Source: a virus. From it: DNA of 46,243 nt. A program made the position numbers and the translations under genes. The notes beneath the pieces were generated by a model, which was not told where the DNA came from, did not search any database, and saw only the letters and a list, made by a program, of their open reading frames with translations. The stretch is taken from positions 1 to 46,243 of the IMG/VR virus record IMGVR_UViG_3300025913_000062; one strand, given 5' to 3'. This document shows, one piece after another, positions 8,940 through 16,938 of the stretch; the stretch's first letter is position 1; each line of letters opens with the position of its first letter.

Positions 8940-10010
8940 TCACGTCGTCCTATTGATTTGCATATTCGCAGCGTTCACAGCGCTCGGAAGCCACGGGGCA
9001 TTCGTTTTCGGGTCCGTCTCGAAAATATCGTGCCAATAGGTTTGCGCAACCGTGATCGGGCGATTCGCACCCATAACGGTTGCCGGCGCAGCAAGAGGCG
9101 AGGAAATAATCCCCGTCTGCAAGCTGGCATCCCCGCCGTCGAGCTTCTGCGCACGCACCATCGTCATAATCGCCTTGACGCTGGTGACGTCGGCGGAAAG
9201 ATCCGACATCGAGGCGACATAGGCGGCTGGCGGCGGGTTGGGCGCGTCGATATACTGGACGCCGTCCTGCGGCGGAATGTTCGAGAGGATCTGCGCGCCT
9301 GTGCTGCCGCCGGGCGTCGGCGTCCAGTTAAGCGCTACATCGGCGACAGGATTGAGAAGGGCGACGATCACCGTTCCGAGGAAATCGGTGTTCTGCGTCC
9401 CGTCACCATTCCAGCGCACGAAATCCTTGATATAAACATCCCAGCCGCCTCCGCCGCCGATTTGCTCGAACGCCGTCTGCGCAACGGGATTGGCACCGAA
9501 ATTCTCTCCCGTTCCGGAAAGAACCGGCAAGCCTTCGACACGGACTTCGTAAGAACCGTCCGAAATATCGATCATCGCTTCGATATGCCACCATCCGTTT
9601 GCCGAAATCACCGGTCCGACAGTCGTATAGGTCGTGTTGGTGCCGACGTTGGTAAACATGAGCTGTCCGGTCGTCGAAACGCTGACGAAGGCGATACGAT
9701 TGTTGGACGCATCGCGCCAGGACATCGGCGCCGGCCTCACGCCGCTGAAAGGCAGTTGCGAAAGCCATTGGCGAAGCGCCATGCCGACTTTCTCGTGAGG
9801 TGCCGGCAGCACGCAGCGGCAAAACACATTCACGCCGTTATCGGTCGGGCTCTGCCAGTGCAGCACTCGGCCACCCGACAAGCCGTCAGGATCGACGCTC
9901 AGGGCGAAAACGACGGTTGCCTGCTCGACGGCGGACGCATACATGCCGTTCGTGAGAAATGCGGTGTTACCGCCATAAACGGTAAAATTGTCGCAAAAAT
10001 CGATCGACAT
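8940..10010 (-). CDS. Lectin-like (LamG/ConA-type) virion protein
   Basis: The ATG at 10010 (MSIDFCDNFTVYGGNTAFL) has AGGGGAAAT just upstream, giving 356 residues. The first 220 residues form a concanavalin-like beta sandwich (GWWHIEAMIDISDGSYEVRV, then WDVYIKDFVRWNGDGTQN). A helical tail of about 100 residues follows (MSDLSADVTSVKAIMTMVRA). This two-part protein is common among phage structural proteins and is probably a surface or tail decoration. It sits between the two gp10-like parts. The open frame extends 34 codons upstream, but that part overlaps the gp10 gene and is not translated. Confidence 0.65.
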   Translation of the reverse strand: MSIDFCDNFTVYGGNTAFLTNGMYASAVEQATVVFALSVDPDGLSGGRVLHWQSPTDNGVNVFCRCVLPAPHEKVGMALRQWLSQLPFSGVRPAPMSWRDASNNRIAFVSVSTTGQLMFTNVGTNTTYTTVGPVISANGWWHIEAMIDISDGSYEVRVEGLPVLSGTGENFGANPVAQTAFEQIGGGGGWDVYIKDFVRWNGDGTQNTDFLGTVIVALLNPVADVALNWTPTPGGSTGAQILSNIPPQDGVQYIDAPNPPPAAYVASMSDLSADVTSVKAIMTMVRAQKLDGGDASLQTGIISSPLAAPATVMGANRPITVAQTYWHDIFETDPKTNAPWLPSAVNAANMQINRTT

Positions 10011-10020
10011 GATATTTCCC

Positions 10021-11286
10021 CTAAAACTGGTTTCGGAAAGACTGATAGGCGATGGCTTTTTGAATGCGTTCCTCGATCGACGGATTTGAAATCCTGTTAA
10101 GGCCTCCGGCAATCTGAAAAACCCCGCCGTCGCTGTCGACGATTATCATACTTTCCTTGACCTGAATTGCCGTCCCTTCCCATGTGCCGCGATCGAACGC
10201 GACGCCCTGCAGGCGCTGTACAGGTGCATCAATATTTCCCGTGAAATACCACACTTCTGTCGTGTTCGAGCCCGGCAACCAGAATTGATCGCCGAACACG
10301 ACGACGGCAAAAACCGGATCGGGCGCACGCTCCGCCGTCGCGAAATCGAGAGGATCTACTGTCGTCTCGCCGGGCTCGATCCAATAAAAGCGTCCGTTGA
10401 AATCCGTCACCTGTGCCGGGATCACGACCACATAAGACGCAATATATCCGACAGAGATTGCGCCAACGTCGTTCGGCATCTCGACCTGCGTCACCTGAGG
10501 CGTGCCGCCGCCTGTCAAGGTCGCATTCGTCCAGGCGATATTGGCGCCTGTGCTGGTCGACGGGATGTCGCCGATCATGCCTGCCGTATTGGCCCGCACA
10601 GAAACCGAAGTCGTTCCGATAGCGATTTTCTGTGCGTCGGGATTTGCGGCAAGCGCAGTCGAATAATCCGTTCCGCCTACACCTGTCGCAGAAACAGCAT
10701 TACCGAAATTCGTCCATGCTGCTGCAGCATTCGCGCCCAAGGCAACAAGCCAAGGATGTGCGGCAGTGCCGTCCGGCGTACCTGCGTCAACGCTCGTATT
10801 CGTGAACTGATAATGTGTCGTGCCAAGCGTGATCGTATAGCCGTTGGCTGGCGTGCCGGATATGGTGCCGATCGCGTAAGAATTTTCCATGTACAGATAA
10901 AGCTCGCGCCCGTCCGCCATGAAAAGATATTCAGGCGTGGCATTGGCTCCATCACCAATAGTCCCTGTCGCCGCCATGGATGGCGTCCCTGACGGGTTGA
11001 GGCCACCGATAAGGAGCGTCACGGTTCCGTCGACATCGACGCGATACCATTCGGTGCCGCTTACGACGAAAAGCGCTTCGGAAAAATCTCCCGGCTGCGA
11101 ATAGACAGCACGGATAGGGCCGTCGCCAACATACAGATATCGCTTCAAGCCGGGGCGCGAAATAAGCGCAGTCAGATTTCCGGTCAGAACAGGGTTCTGC
11201 TCGAAAAAACGATTTCTCGTCTGGATGCGGGCTTCCTTGGCTACGCGGCGATCATAGTCGGCACGCCCGAGAGGAATATCAACCAC
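10021..11286 (-). CDS. gp10-like packaged-DNA stabilisation protein, N-terminal part
   Basis: I start at the GTG at 11286, with GAGGGG nine bases upstream and an 8-bp overlap with the adaptor gene, giving 421 residues; a GTG at 11331 lacks a ribosome site. After the N-terminus (RFFEQNPVLTGN, then SRPGLKRYLYVGDGP) come propeller-like repeats and FGDQFWLPGSNTTEVWYFTG. It ends NPSIEERIQKAIAYQSF, close to where P22 gp10 has a similar Ser-Ile-Glu-Lys stretch mid-protein. About residues 136-265 look like an inserted Ala/Thr/Gly-rich beta domain. It would close the head-tail channel after packaging. See the separate C-part gene. Confidence 0.7.
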   Translation of the reverse strand: MVDIPLGRADYDRRVAKEARIQTRNRFFEQNPVLTGNLTALISRPGLKRYLYVGDGPIRAVYSQPGDFSEALFVVSGTEWYRVDVDGTVTLLIGGLNPSGTPSMAATGTIGDGANATPEYLFMADGRELYLYMENSYAIGTISGTPANGYTITLGTTHYQFTNTSVDAGTPDGTAAHPWLVALGANAAAAWTNFGNAVSATGVGGTDYSTALAANPDAQKIAIGTTSVSVRANTAGMIGDIPSTSTGANIAWTNATLTGGGTPQVTQVEMPNDVGAISVGYIASYVVVIPAQVTDFNGRFYWIEPGETTVDPLDFATAERAPDPVFAVVVFGDQFWLPGSNTTEVWYFTGNIDAPVQRLQGVAFDRGTWEGTAIQVKESMIIVDSDGGVFQIAGGLNRISNPSIEERIQKAIAYQSFRNQF

Positions 11287-12055
11287 TGAAAGGGTCCCCT
11301 CGATTGAAAGCCGGCGTCGACGTGAAGGCACGCTCCATATCGTAGCCTTGGCGGCTCATGAACGGCCATGCGATATCCTGGTCGCGTTCCAGCGGCTGAT
11401 AATTGAGATAACGAGCCTTAAAATCGCGGCTGAGTACTGCAAGCGCCTCGCGCGTTTCATCGGAAAGCGTGCGTCCATAGCGCGGATTGAGCCGCAATGC
11501 CAAGCGGCACCAGATGAGTTGATCGAATTCCGCCGGAAACGGATTTTCATCCGTCAAGGCGAGTTGAGAAATTTTCATCCAGTCACCGAGATCCGCGCGA
11601 TACATCCAAGTCGTGCGCTGACTGTCAGTATTGACGAGCTGCGTCGGCGCTCCCTCGATCGTCCGTCCGTTGCCGTTGAGCGTCACGGGGACACTCGCCA
11701 GCCGGCCGTAGGGATCGATGATCGCCATGCGTGCGCCGTCTTGCGCTCGCGACGGGAAATCGACAGACATCGCCGCCGTATTGGTCGCAATGAGGCGTGA
11801 ATTGATATGCGGCCCTTGCACGCAACGATAATCGAAAAGCGGATAATAGGATGTCAGAGGATTTTCGGGATCGAGGCCGAAATCGCCAAGCGGCCAATCC
11901 TGCAAATGTTCGCCGACGTCGGTTCCATAAAAACTGTTGAGATTGGCATTGTACAGGAGAAGAGCTTCCGTGTTTTGCGCATCCGTTGGGGTTTTTCCGA
12001 GAGGAAAAATATTACTCTCGCGGAAACCTTGAACGATGATATCGGATACCAGCAC
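11279..12055 (-). CDS. Head-tail adaptor (P22 gp4-type tail accessory factor)
   Basis: 258 residues. The N-terminal helices (FRESNIFPLGKTPTDAQNTE, then ALLLYNANLNSFYG) and C-terminal helices (NPFPAEFDQLIWCRLALRLN, then ALAVLSRDFKARY) match the helical-bundle adaptors of P22-like phages, which bind under the portal ring. Between them is a beta insert of about 90 residues with INSRLIATNTAAM, DGARMAIIDPYGRL and PVTLNGNGRTIEG, which I know from larger members of the group. Position before gp10 is as in P22. Unlike P22 gp4, no hydrolase role is suggested. Confidence 0.7.
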   Translation of the reverse strand: MLVSDIIVQGFRESNIFPLGKTPTDAQNTEALLLYNANLNSFYGTDVGEHLQDWPLGDFGLDPENPLTSYYPLFDYRCVQGPHINSRLIATNTAAMSVDFPSRAQDGARMAIIDPYGRLASVPVTLNGNGRTIEGAPTQLVNTDSQRTTWMYRADLGDWMKISQLALTDENPFPAEFDQLIWCRLALRLNPRYGRTLSDETREALAVLSRDFKARYLNYQPLERDQDIAWPFMSRQGYDMERAFTSTPAFNRGDPFSG

Positions 12056-12079
12056 GGAAGCTCTCCCTTCGATCGGCGC

Positions 12080-12394
12080 TTAGAGGTCGTAGCCTTCGGC
12101 CGGCGCCGGGCGCGTCTTGCCGGGCAGCAGCTTCCAAAAACCCTTGGACGTCTTGCCGCGATCGGGCGTGTTGATGTCAGCGTTCCACGTCACGCCGAAA
12201 AGGTCGACTTCCTCGCCGGCTTCGTTGGTCGTCGGCTTTTCCAACGCTTCCTTGCCGACATTGTCGGGATGATCGACCCAACCTTCCGGAACGTCTTCCT
12301 CGCGCTGGAAAATATCGCTCTGCCCGTTCGGGCCGTAGCGCCATGCCGGCCAATCCTTGTCGGCCTTGGGGTCGGCAAGCGTCTTGTCTTCCAT
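12080..12394 (-). CDS. Hypothetical head-region protein ending GYDL
   Basis: 104 residues, acidic and Trp-rich (KDWPAWRYGPNGQSDIFQRE, then PEGWVDHP). ATG with a good ribosome site (AAAGGAGACTG). It is likely a small virion or assembly protein, given its place between a structural protein and the adaptor. The last four residues are Gly-Tyr-Asp-Leu, one of several proteins here ending in aromatic-Asp-Leu. No family recognised. Confidence 0.6.
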   Translation of the reverse strand: MEDKTLADPKADKDWPAWRYGPNGQSDIFQREEDVPEGWVDHPDNVGKEALEKPTTNEAGEEVDLFGVTWNADINTPDRGKTSKGFWKLLPGKTRPAPAEGYDL

Positions 12395-12408
12395 GATCAG
12401 TCTCCTTT

Positions 12409-12855
12409 TCAGCCAAATACTTCAATATGGATCCACGTTGCCCCGACAGATGCCGGCACTGCCAGGATCGTCAAGCCGAGCAACGATACCACGGTTTGTT
12501 GGGTCCGCGTTACTCGAAACTTCGCCTGCGTATTCGTCGGCTGTCCGTCCATCTGAGCATTGATGACATCCGTCGAACCTGCAGGCGCTTCGGCAATTGC
12601 TGAAATTCTCGGAATATATCCTGCCGGATAAGCGAGAGGATAAACCCAAGTCAACGTCCCGTCTGCGGCAGTTTGAACCCTAACTTTCTGCGCACTAAAC
12701 GGAATGCTTTTCCATGCCGTGCCGTCACTCCACATGAGACCTTGCCCGACGCCGGGAATGTCAGTCACTTCGATAAATTTATTATCGAATTGCGCCGGAT
12801 CGGGCAAAGTCGCGTTCGTGTAGGTCCCTGTAATTGGTGGGCTGTGCCAAGCCAT
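12409..12855 (-). CDS. Virion structural protein with C-terminal beta domain
   Basis: 148 residues. The N-terminal third is short and Pro-rich with IPGVGQGLMWSDGTAWKSIP. The C-terminal 90 residues (VRVQTAADGTLTWVYPLAYP, then VSLLGLTILAVPASVGATW) are a beta-sandwich found at the end of many phage head and tail proteins. It lies among head-decoration-type genes between coat and adaptor. It may be a head fibre or decoration protein; the exact role is unknown. Confidence 0.6.
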   Translation of the reverse strand: MAWHSPPITGTYTNATLPDPAQFDNKFIEVTDIPGVGQGLMWSDGTAWKSIPFSAQKVRVQTAADGTLTWVYPLAYPAGYIPRISAIAEAPAGSTDVINAQMDGQPTNTQAKFRVTRTQQTVVSLLGLTILAVPASVGATWIHIEVFG

Positions 12856-12912
12856 CGATAAAGCTCCCCAGCACCCGCGAGGATGCCCCCTTCCGCTCTA
12901 TCTCCTGCTTCA

Positions 12913-13299
12913 TCAGCCGAGGCCGGCTAATTCCTCCTGGCGCAGATTGGCGATATCAGCCGCTCGATCCGGTGCAGCCGCAAGCAGCGCGTCATATTTC
13001 GCGTTGATGGCGTCTTTTGCCTGCTGCAGAGGATCGGGCGGATTGAGCAGAGCGTCGATTTCCGCATTGGCTGCGGCAGCCGCCTGCTCCTGCTCGATTC
13101 GAGCAGCATAATTGGGCGTGCCAGTATATTCGGCCGTCACGCCGTCACCGAGGCTTGCCGCCTTCTGATCGGCGAGGGTCGTCGAAAATCCGTCCTCGCC
13201 GGGAATGAGAGCAAGCCCGTCATCGAAGCTGCTGACGTCTTCGCCATTTTCCTGCCAGGAAAAACCGGCGCCGTCCTTGAGAAAATGCCACAAGGCCAT
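12913..13299 (-). CDS. Hypothetical protein, Ala-rich helical C-terminus
   Basis: 128 residues. Residues 1-60 are mixed (MALWHFLKDGAGFSWQENGE) and 65-128 are strongly helical and Ala/Asp/Gln-rich (IEQEQAAAAANAEIDALLNP), ending LRQEELAGLG. It has a strong ribosome site and sits in the head block. A helical tail like this is seen in small chaperones for tail or head proteins, but this is only a resemblance. Confidence 0.55.
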   Translation of the reverse strand: MALWHFLKDGAGFSWQENGEDVSSFDDGLALIPGEDGFSTTLADQKAASLGDGVTAEYTGTPNYAARIEQEQAAAAANAEIDALLNPPDPLQQAKDAINAKYDALLAAAPDRAADIANLRQEELAGLG

Positions 13300-13313
13300 G
13301 ATCGTTTCTCCTG

Positions 13314-14144
13314 TTAGGCCGCGAACACGGCAAAAGCCGTTACAGCGGCGGCTGCAGCGCCTGTCGTACCGGCAGCGTCGGTCGTAAAGGCGTAAGAAAT
13401 GCCGTTCGCAAGATAGAGACCGCCGGGAATGTTATCCGAAAAAGCTGCATTGGCAGGGATCGGAAAAGTTGCGATGGGGGTGTCGGTGCCGACGACCGGA
13501 GCGCTCGCCTTATCGTAAATCTGCAGATATGTAATCGCGGCGCCGTTCTGACCCCAAAATTTCACCAGATCACCCGCCGTCGTTTTGACGTTCGTCGGAG
13601 ACCCTCCGGCTGCGGTCGACGTGATGCGTGATTTGACGTTTGGCTTACGGGCGCGATCCCAAGTCGTTCCATTGTACATTTTATTGTAAGAAGCGACAAC
13701 GATACCCAAACGCGCATTCGATACGCCGTCTACAAAACCGTTTTCAGCTGTAATAGCTGATGCTGAATCTTGGGCAAGCAACGTAACATTCAATGAACCT
13801 TGCTGACCTAATTGAAGGTCGCTGCGCTGTCCCGAGACAAGAGTAGGACGGCCAGTGTTATAAATCCCGCCAACCTTCACCGGATTGCCGCTGTCCGTCA
13901 TGGCGCTGCCGACATTGCCGACAACCTGCTGCACCGCCGCGCCACCGCCCGAGCCTCCGCCTGCCGGAGAAATCGTGCCGTCAGCATTCAAGACGCCAGC
14001 GACGAAAACCGCAAGCGCCTTGGCCTCCTGGCCTGTCTGTGTGGGATCGTTCGGGTCCGCGCGCTGGACATCGATCGGAATATAGCCGCGCTCATTGTTC
14101 GTGGCGCGGGTCGGAAGAACCGGCGTGTTGGGATTTACGGCCAT
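13314..14144 (-). CDS. Virion surface (head decoration or fibre-like) protein
   Basis: The ATG at 14144 (MAVNPNTPVLPTRATNNERG) has GGAAGGAATT upstream, giving 276 residues. A Gly-rich hinge (PAGGGSGGGAAVQQVV) follows residue 50. The C-terminal half has YNKMYNGTTWDRARK and a beta domain with GQNGAAITYLQIYDKASAP and GGLYLANGISYAF, a fold common in phage decoration proteins. It follows the small decoration-like gene downstream of the coat gene. The role is inferred from composition and position. Confidence 0.6.
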   Translation of the reverse strand: MAVNPNTPVLPTRATNNERGYIPIDVQRADPNDPTQTGQEAKALAVFVAGVLNADGTISPAGGGSGGGAAVQQVVGNVGSAMTDSGNPVKVGGIYNTGRPTLVSGQRSDLQLGQQGSLNVTLLAQDSASAITAENGFVDGVSNARLGIVVASYNKMYNGTTWDRARKPNVKSRITSTAAGGSPTNVKTTAGDLVKFWGQNGAAITYLQIYDKASAPVVGTDTPIATFPIPANAAFSDNIPGGLYLANGISYAFTTDAAGTTGAAAAAVTAFAVFAA

Positions 14145-14159
14145 GGAAAATTCCTTCCT

Positions 14160-14208
14160 GCGAAAATGAAAGCGCCCCACCCGGCGCGGGTGAACCGGAT
14201 GAGGCGCC
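14160..14208 (-). terminator. Terminator-like hairpin downstream of decoration gene
   Basis: On the minus strand GCGCC (14207-14203) pairs with GGCGC (14176-14172) around an inner CCGG/CCGG stem, and the U-rich TTTCATTTTC follows. It lies between the small decoration-like gene and the next virion gene, where partial termination could reduce expression of distal virion genes relative to coat. Confidence 0.5.
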
Positions 14209-14257
14209 CTTCAACCCACGGCCGGAGATTAGAGCCGTGTCCTGGCGGTTGACTGCT

Positions 14258-14542
14258 TTAGGCGTCCAGTCCGACGACCAGACTTGCCTGCGCCGATCCC
14301 ATTCCGCCGCCAGTCGCGGAAACCGCGATCGAGGTAGCTTCGGCGGGAATACGAAATTCCGCGTCGTCATAGACGAAGAAATCGACAATCACGCCAGAAG
14401 GACCATTGAAGGTCAATTCCGTCTGCCCGACTTTGTTCGTAAAAACTCGCAATACGCGATTATTCACGTCCAATCCGCTTCCGATCAGCAAAGATGCTGC
14501 GCCAGCTGTTACGGAGACAGAAGGTCCAGTCGGACAGAACAT
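14258..14542 (-). CDS. Small head decoration-like protein
   Basis: The ATG at 14542 is preceded by AAAGGAAAA, giving 94 residues. It is almost all beta-type and small residues (VSVTAGAASLLIGSGLDVNN, then FFVYDDAEFRIPAEATSIAV). It lies just downstream of the coat gene, where many phages place a decoration or cement protein. The same frame continues upstream to 14674, but that part is antisense-like overlap of the coat gene end. Confidence 0.6.
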   Translation of the reverse strand: MFCPTGPSVSVTAGAASLLIGSGLDVNNRVLRVFTNKVGQTELTFNGPSGVIVDFFVYDDAEFRIPAEATSIAVSATGGGMGSAQASLVVGLDA

Positions 14543-14565
14543 AGAATTTTCCTTTCGCTGAAAAA

Positions 14566-15882
14566 TTAAACGCCGTTGACGCGGCTCAGGCGACGGCGCT
14601 CGCGGACGTTCACATTCAGAGCGACGTCGAACCGGACGCCATGCACGCCCGTGTTGAAGTCCGAGTGCTGCCACATGCGCACCGTCAGCGGGATCTTCGA
14701 CAGCTTGCGCCGCATGGACGTGTCCGACGCCGGAAGGATGAGCGGCACGGTGTTGACCACCATGGCTTCCTTCTGGATGATCAGACGCGGCCCGTAGCTA
14801 GTCGACGCGGCGCCGACGAAGGTCATGAGCGCGCCGGCCGCCGGAGCGGCGTTCACGGTCGCGTGCGCAGTGTTGATATTGACGTTGTCGCCGGTTCCCG
14901 AGCCTGGAACGATCATGGCCGGGAAAATCGTCAAGGTTGCCGCGCCCGTGCCATCCGCCGTCGCCGCGCTGACGACGGTGAACTGCTGCAGACGGGCCGG
15001 ATTGACGAGAGCCTGCTTGCGCTGGTCATAGGCAAAAACGCCCGCCATCGTGAAAACCGCGCCGGCCTCCACGGTCGCGTTAGCGCCGAGATTGCCGACG
15101 ACGAGCGTCTGCGTGAGGCGCAGGCCGTTGACGGTGCCGGCCTTAGCGACGGCGGCATAATTGACGTTGGAATTGGCGTTGGTGACGGTACCGGCCGTCG
15201 CCGAACGCGAACCCGTGGTCAGAACCGGAAGCTGCTGCGTGAACAGCGTATTGATGCCGCCGATTTCGCCCTGGAAGCCACGGCGATAGGTGCCGGCCGG
15301 CATCGGCTGGCCGCCCGTGATATTGTAAATCACGTTGCTGCCGAGCTTCTGCTTGTCGAAGAAATTGAAGACGTAAGCAAGATCGCTATCGTCCACGCCC
15401 TCTTCCTTGAGGCGCGTGTAGCCGCTTGCCGCATCGTCATAGGTGACGACCGGATTGCCCGGAGTACCGGTCCAGTTGTTCGAGGCATAGACGCAGGCGG
15501 CGAGAATATAGGCGTCGATTTTTTCCGCCATCGACGTAGCGGCGCCGAGCAGCGCCTTGCTCTCGCGCGCATCGCCGATCGTCTGGATCTTGACGAAATC
15601 GCCCCAGCCCATGTTGGCGTTGAAAGTGCCGGTGACGGCGAAAAGCTCGGAACCGAAAACCAGGCCGTCCGTGCCGCCGGACAGATCCTTGACGCCCTGT
15701 TCGGTGCGCGTGATGTTGAAGCGCGGCGTGACCTGCTCGAGAACCTGCAGGCCATTGCGGTCATCCATCTCGCCGTCCATTTCGTTCCACGAAACGACTT
15801 GGGCGGAAACGAGATTGTTCTGCAGCACCATTGCGAAGGCGTTGAGAACGAGCTTCTGTTGTTCGGCTGTGACGGCACCCAT
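14566..15882 (-). CDS. Major capsid protein (P22 coat-like, HK97 fold)
   Basis: The ATG at 15882 (MGAVTAEQQKLVLNAFAMVL) follows AAGGAAGGGG; 438 residues, against 430 for P22 gp5. The middle has GFQGEIGGINTLFTQQLPVL, where P22 coat has a similar stretch ending LPVLTK, then a beta-rich region that would be the inserted I-domain, then VPLILPASDTSMRR and HSDFNTGVHGVRFDVALNV near the end. It forms the icosahedral shell on the scaffold encoded just upstream. A perfect inverted repeat spans its leader. Coat identity is supported by the portal-scaffold-coat order. Confidence 0.88.
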   Translation of the reverse strand: MGAVTAEQQKLVLNAFAMVLQNNLVSAQVVSWNEMDGEMDDRNGLQVLEQVTPRFNITRTEQGVKDLSGGTDGLVFGSELFAVTGTFNANMGWGDFVKIQTIGDARESKALLGAATSMAEKIDAYILAACVYASNNWTGTPGNPVVTYDDAASGYTRLKEEGVDDSDLAYVFNFFDKQKLGSNVIYNITGGQPMPAGTYRRGFQGEIGGINTLFTQQLPVLTTGSRSATAGTVTNANSNVNYAAVAKAGTVNGLRLTQTLVVGNLGANATVEAGAVFTMAGVFAYDQRKQALVNPARLQQFTVVSAATADGTGAATLTIFPAMIVPGSGTGDNVNINTAHATVNAAPAAGALMTFVGAASTSYGPRLIIQKEAMVVNTVPLILPASDTSMRRKLSKIPLTVRMWQHSDFNTGVHGVRFDVALNVNVRERRRLSRVNGV

Positions 15883-15924
15883 GGGATTTCCCCTTCCTTG
15901 CAAAAAGCCGGTTGGGGAAATCCC
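15883..15924 (-). promoter_or_regulatory. Long hairpin covering the coat gene ribosome site
   Basis: GGGATTTCCCC (15924-15914 on the minus strand) and GGGGAAATCCC (15893-15883) are a perfect 11-bp inverted repeat with a 20-nt loop. The 3' arm ends directly at the coat ATG. The Shine-Dalgarno AAGGAAGGGG straddles the loop and the 3' arm. Folding would occlude the site; it may be a translational switch, an RNase processing site or a stability element. Confidence 0.7.
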
Positions 15925-15936
15925 TCGCGGCGGAAA

Positions 15937-16938
15937 TTATCCGGCTTGGTTCCAAGCTTTCTCGAAATCATCGAGATTTTCGGTAGCCGGGTTGATGCGA
16001 TGGCTGGAATTCGCGCCGCGCGTGTTGGTTTTCGGCGGCGCACCAGCTCCGGGCTTCGTGCGGGCCTTGCGGCCGGCGGACAATTCCGCATCGCGTTTGC
16101 TCACAAAGAGCGCCTGCTGATAGGGAGAAAGCTTGGCAACGCGTGTCGCCTCTTTCTTGTCCTGCGAAAGCTCACGGAGAATTTCAGCGCCATTTTCGGC
16201 TTCAGCACAGGCTTCGAAGGTCGGTTGGGAAAGATCCCATTCGCCTCGCATGCCTGTCTCGACGACATCTTCTCGGAAATCGTCGAACAGCTCTTCGCCT
16301 TTGGTGGACAGGTCGACAACCTGCTGCTGCAGACGCTGTGTCTGCTGCTCTTGACTTTGCTGCTGGCGCTGTTCCTGCTGACGTTGCAGGGCCGCGTCGG
16401 CTTGATCGATTGCCGCTTTCTTGACGCGGTAGTCGATCGCATCTTCGACGTATTTCTCGTCGAGATGCCCGAGGGGGTATTTCGCCTGATCGTTGGGATC
16501 GGGCGCCTTACCGATAGCAGCATATTTATCCTGCTTTTCCGGCTGCTGTCCAGAGGGATTTTTCAACGAATTGAGTTGCGCTTCCATCGCCTCGAAACGC
16601 CGCTCATATTCGCGGTTCCGACGCGTCAATTCCTTGATGCGATCGGATGGCGTCTTGCGCTTCGGTTCGTTCTGATCGCCGTTGTCATCGCCTTCGTCGG
16701 ACTGATCGCTGCCATCGTCCTGGCCGTCTTGTTCGTCGGCATTGGCAGCAGCTTCGCGCGCCTGCTTGGCTTCGTGAGCCGCCTTGGCTGCGCCCGTCAG
16801 AGGCTTTTTCGCCGGCTCCGGCTGTTCTTCCGTGCCGGCCGCCGACGCAAGGTTGGTATCGCCAACCTCGACGTCTCCGGAACCGGCCATATCCGCGAAA
16901 TTCGCCTCGAAATCGCTGCGATCATCACCAATATTCAT
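15937..16938 (-). CDS. Scaffolding protein
   Basis: 333 residues, highly charged, with almost no hydrophobic core. The N-terminus is acidic (residues 15-90, with EQDGQDDGSDQSDEGDDNGD). A coiled coil follows at about 93-125 (RIKELTRRNREYERRFEAME) and a Gln-rich stretch at about 180-210 (QRQQEQRQQQSQEQQ). The C-terminus is basic then acidic. This is typical of scaffolds that direct coat assembly and leave the head. The start overlaps the portal stop as ATGA. P22 gp8 is similar in size (303). Confidence 0.85.
   Translation of the reverse strand: MNIGDDRSDFEANFADMAGSGDVEVGDTNLASAAGTEEQPEPAKKPLTGAAKAAHEAKQAREAAANADEQDGQDDGSDQSDEGDDNGDQNEPKRKTPSDRIKELTRRNREYERRFEAMEAQLNSLKNPSGQQPEKQDKYAAIGKAPDPNDQAKYPLGHLDEKYVEDAIDYRVKKAAIDQADAALQRQQEQRQQQSQEQQTQRLQQQVVDLSTKGEELFDDFREDVVETGMRGEWDLSQPTFEACAEAENGAEILRELSQDKKEATRVAKLSPYQQALFVSKRDAELSAGRKARTKPGAGAPPKTNTRGANSSHRINPATENLDDFEKAWNQAG

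Noticed and set aside
8916-10100. 394-codon open frame on the plus strand
   Set aside because: Mirror of the lectin-like gene, Arg/His-rich, no start signal.
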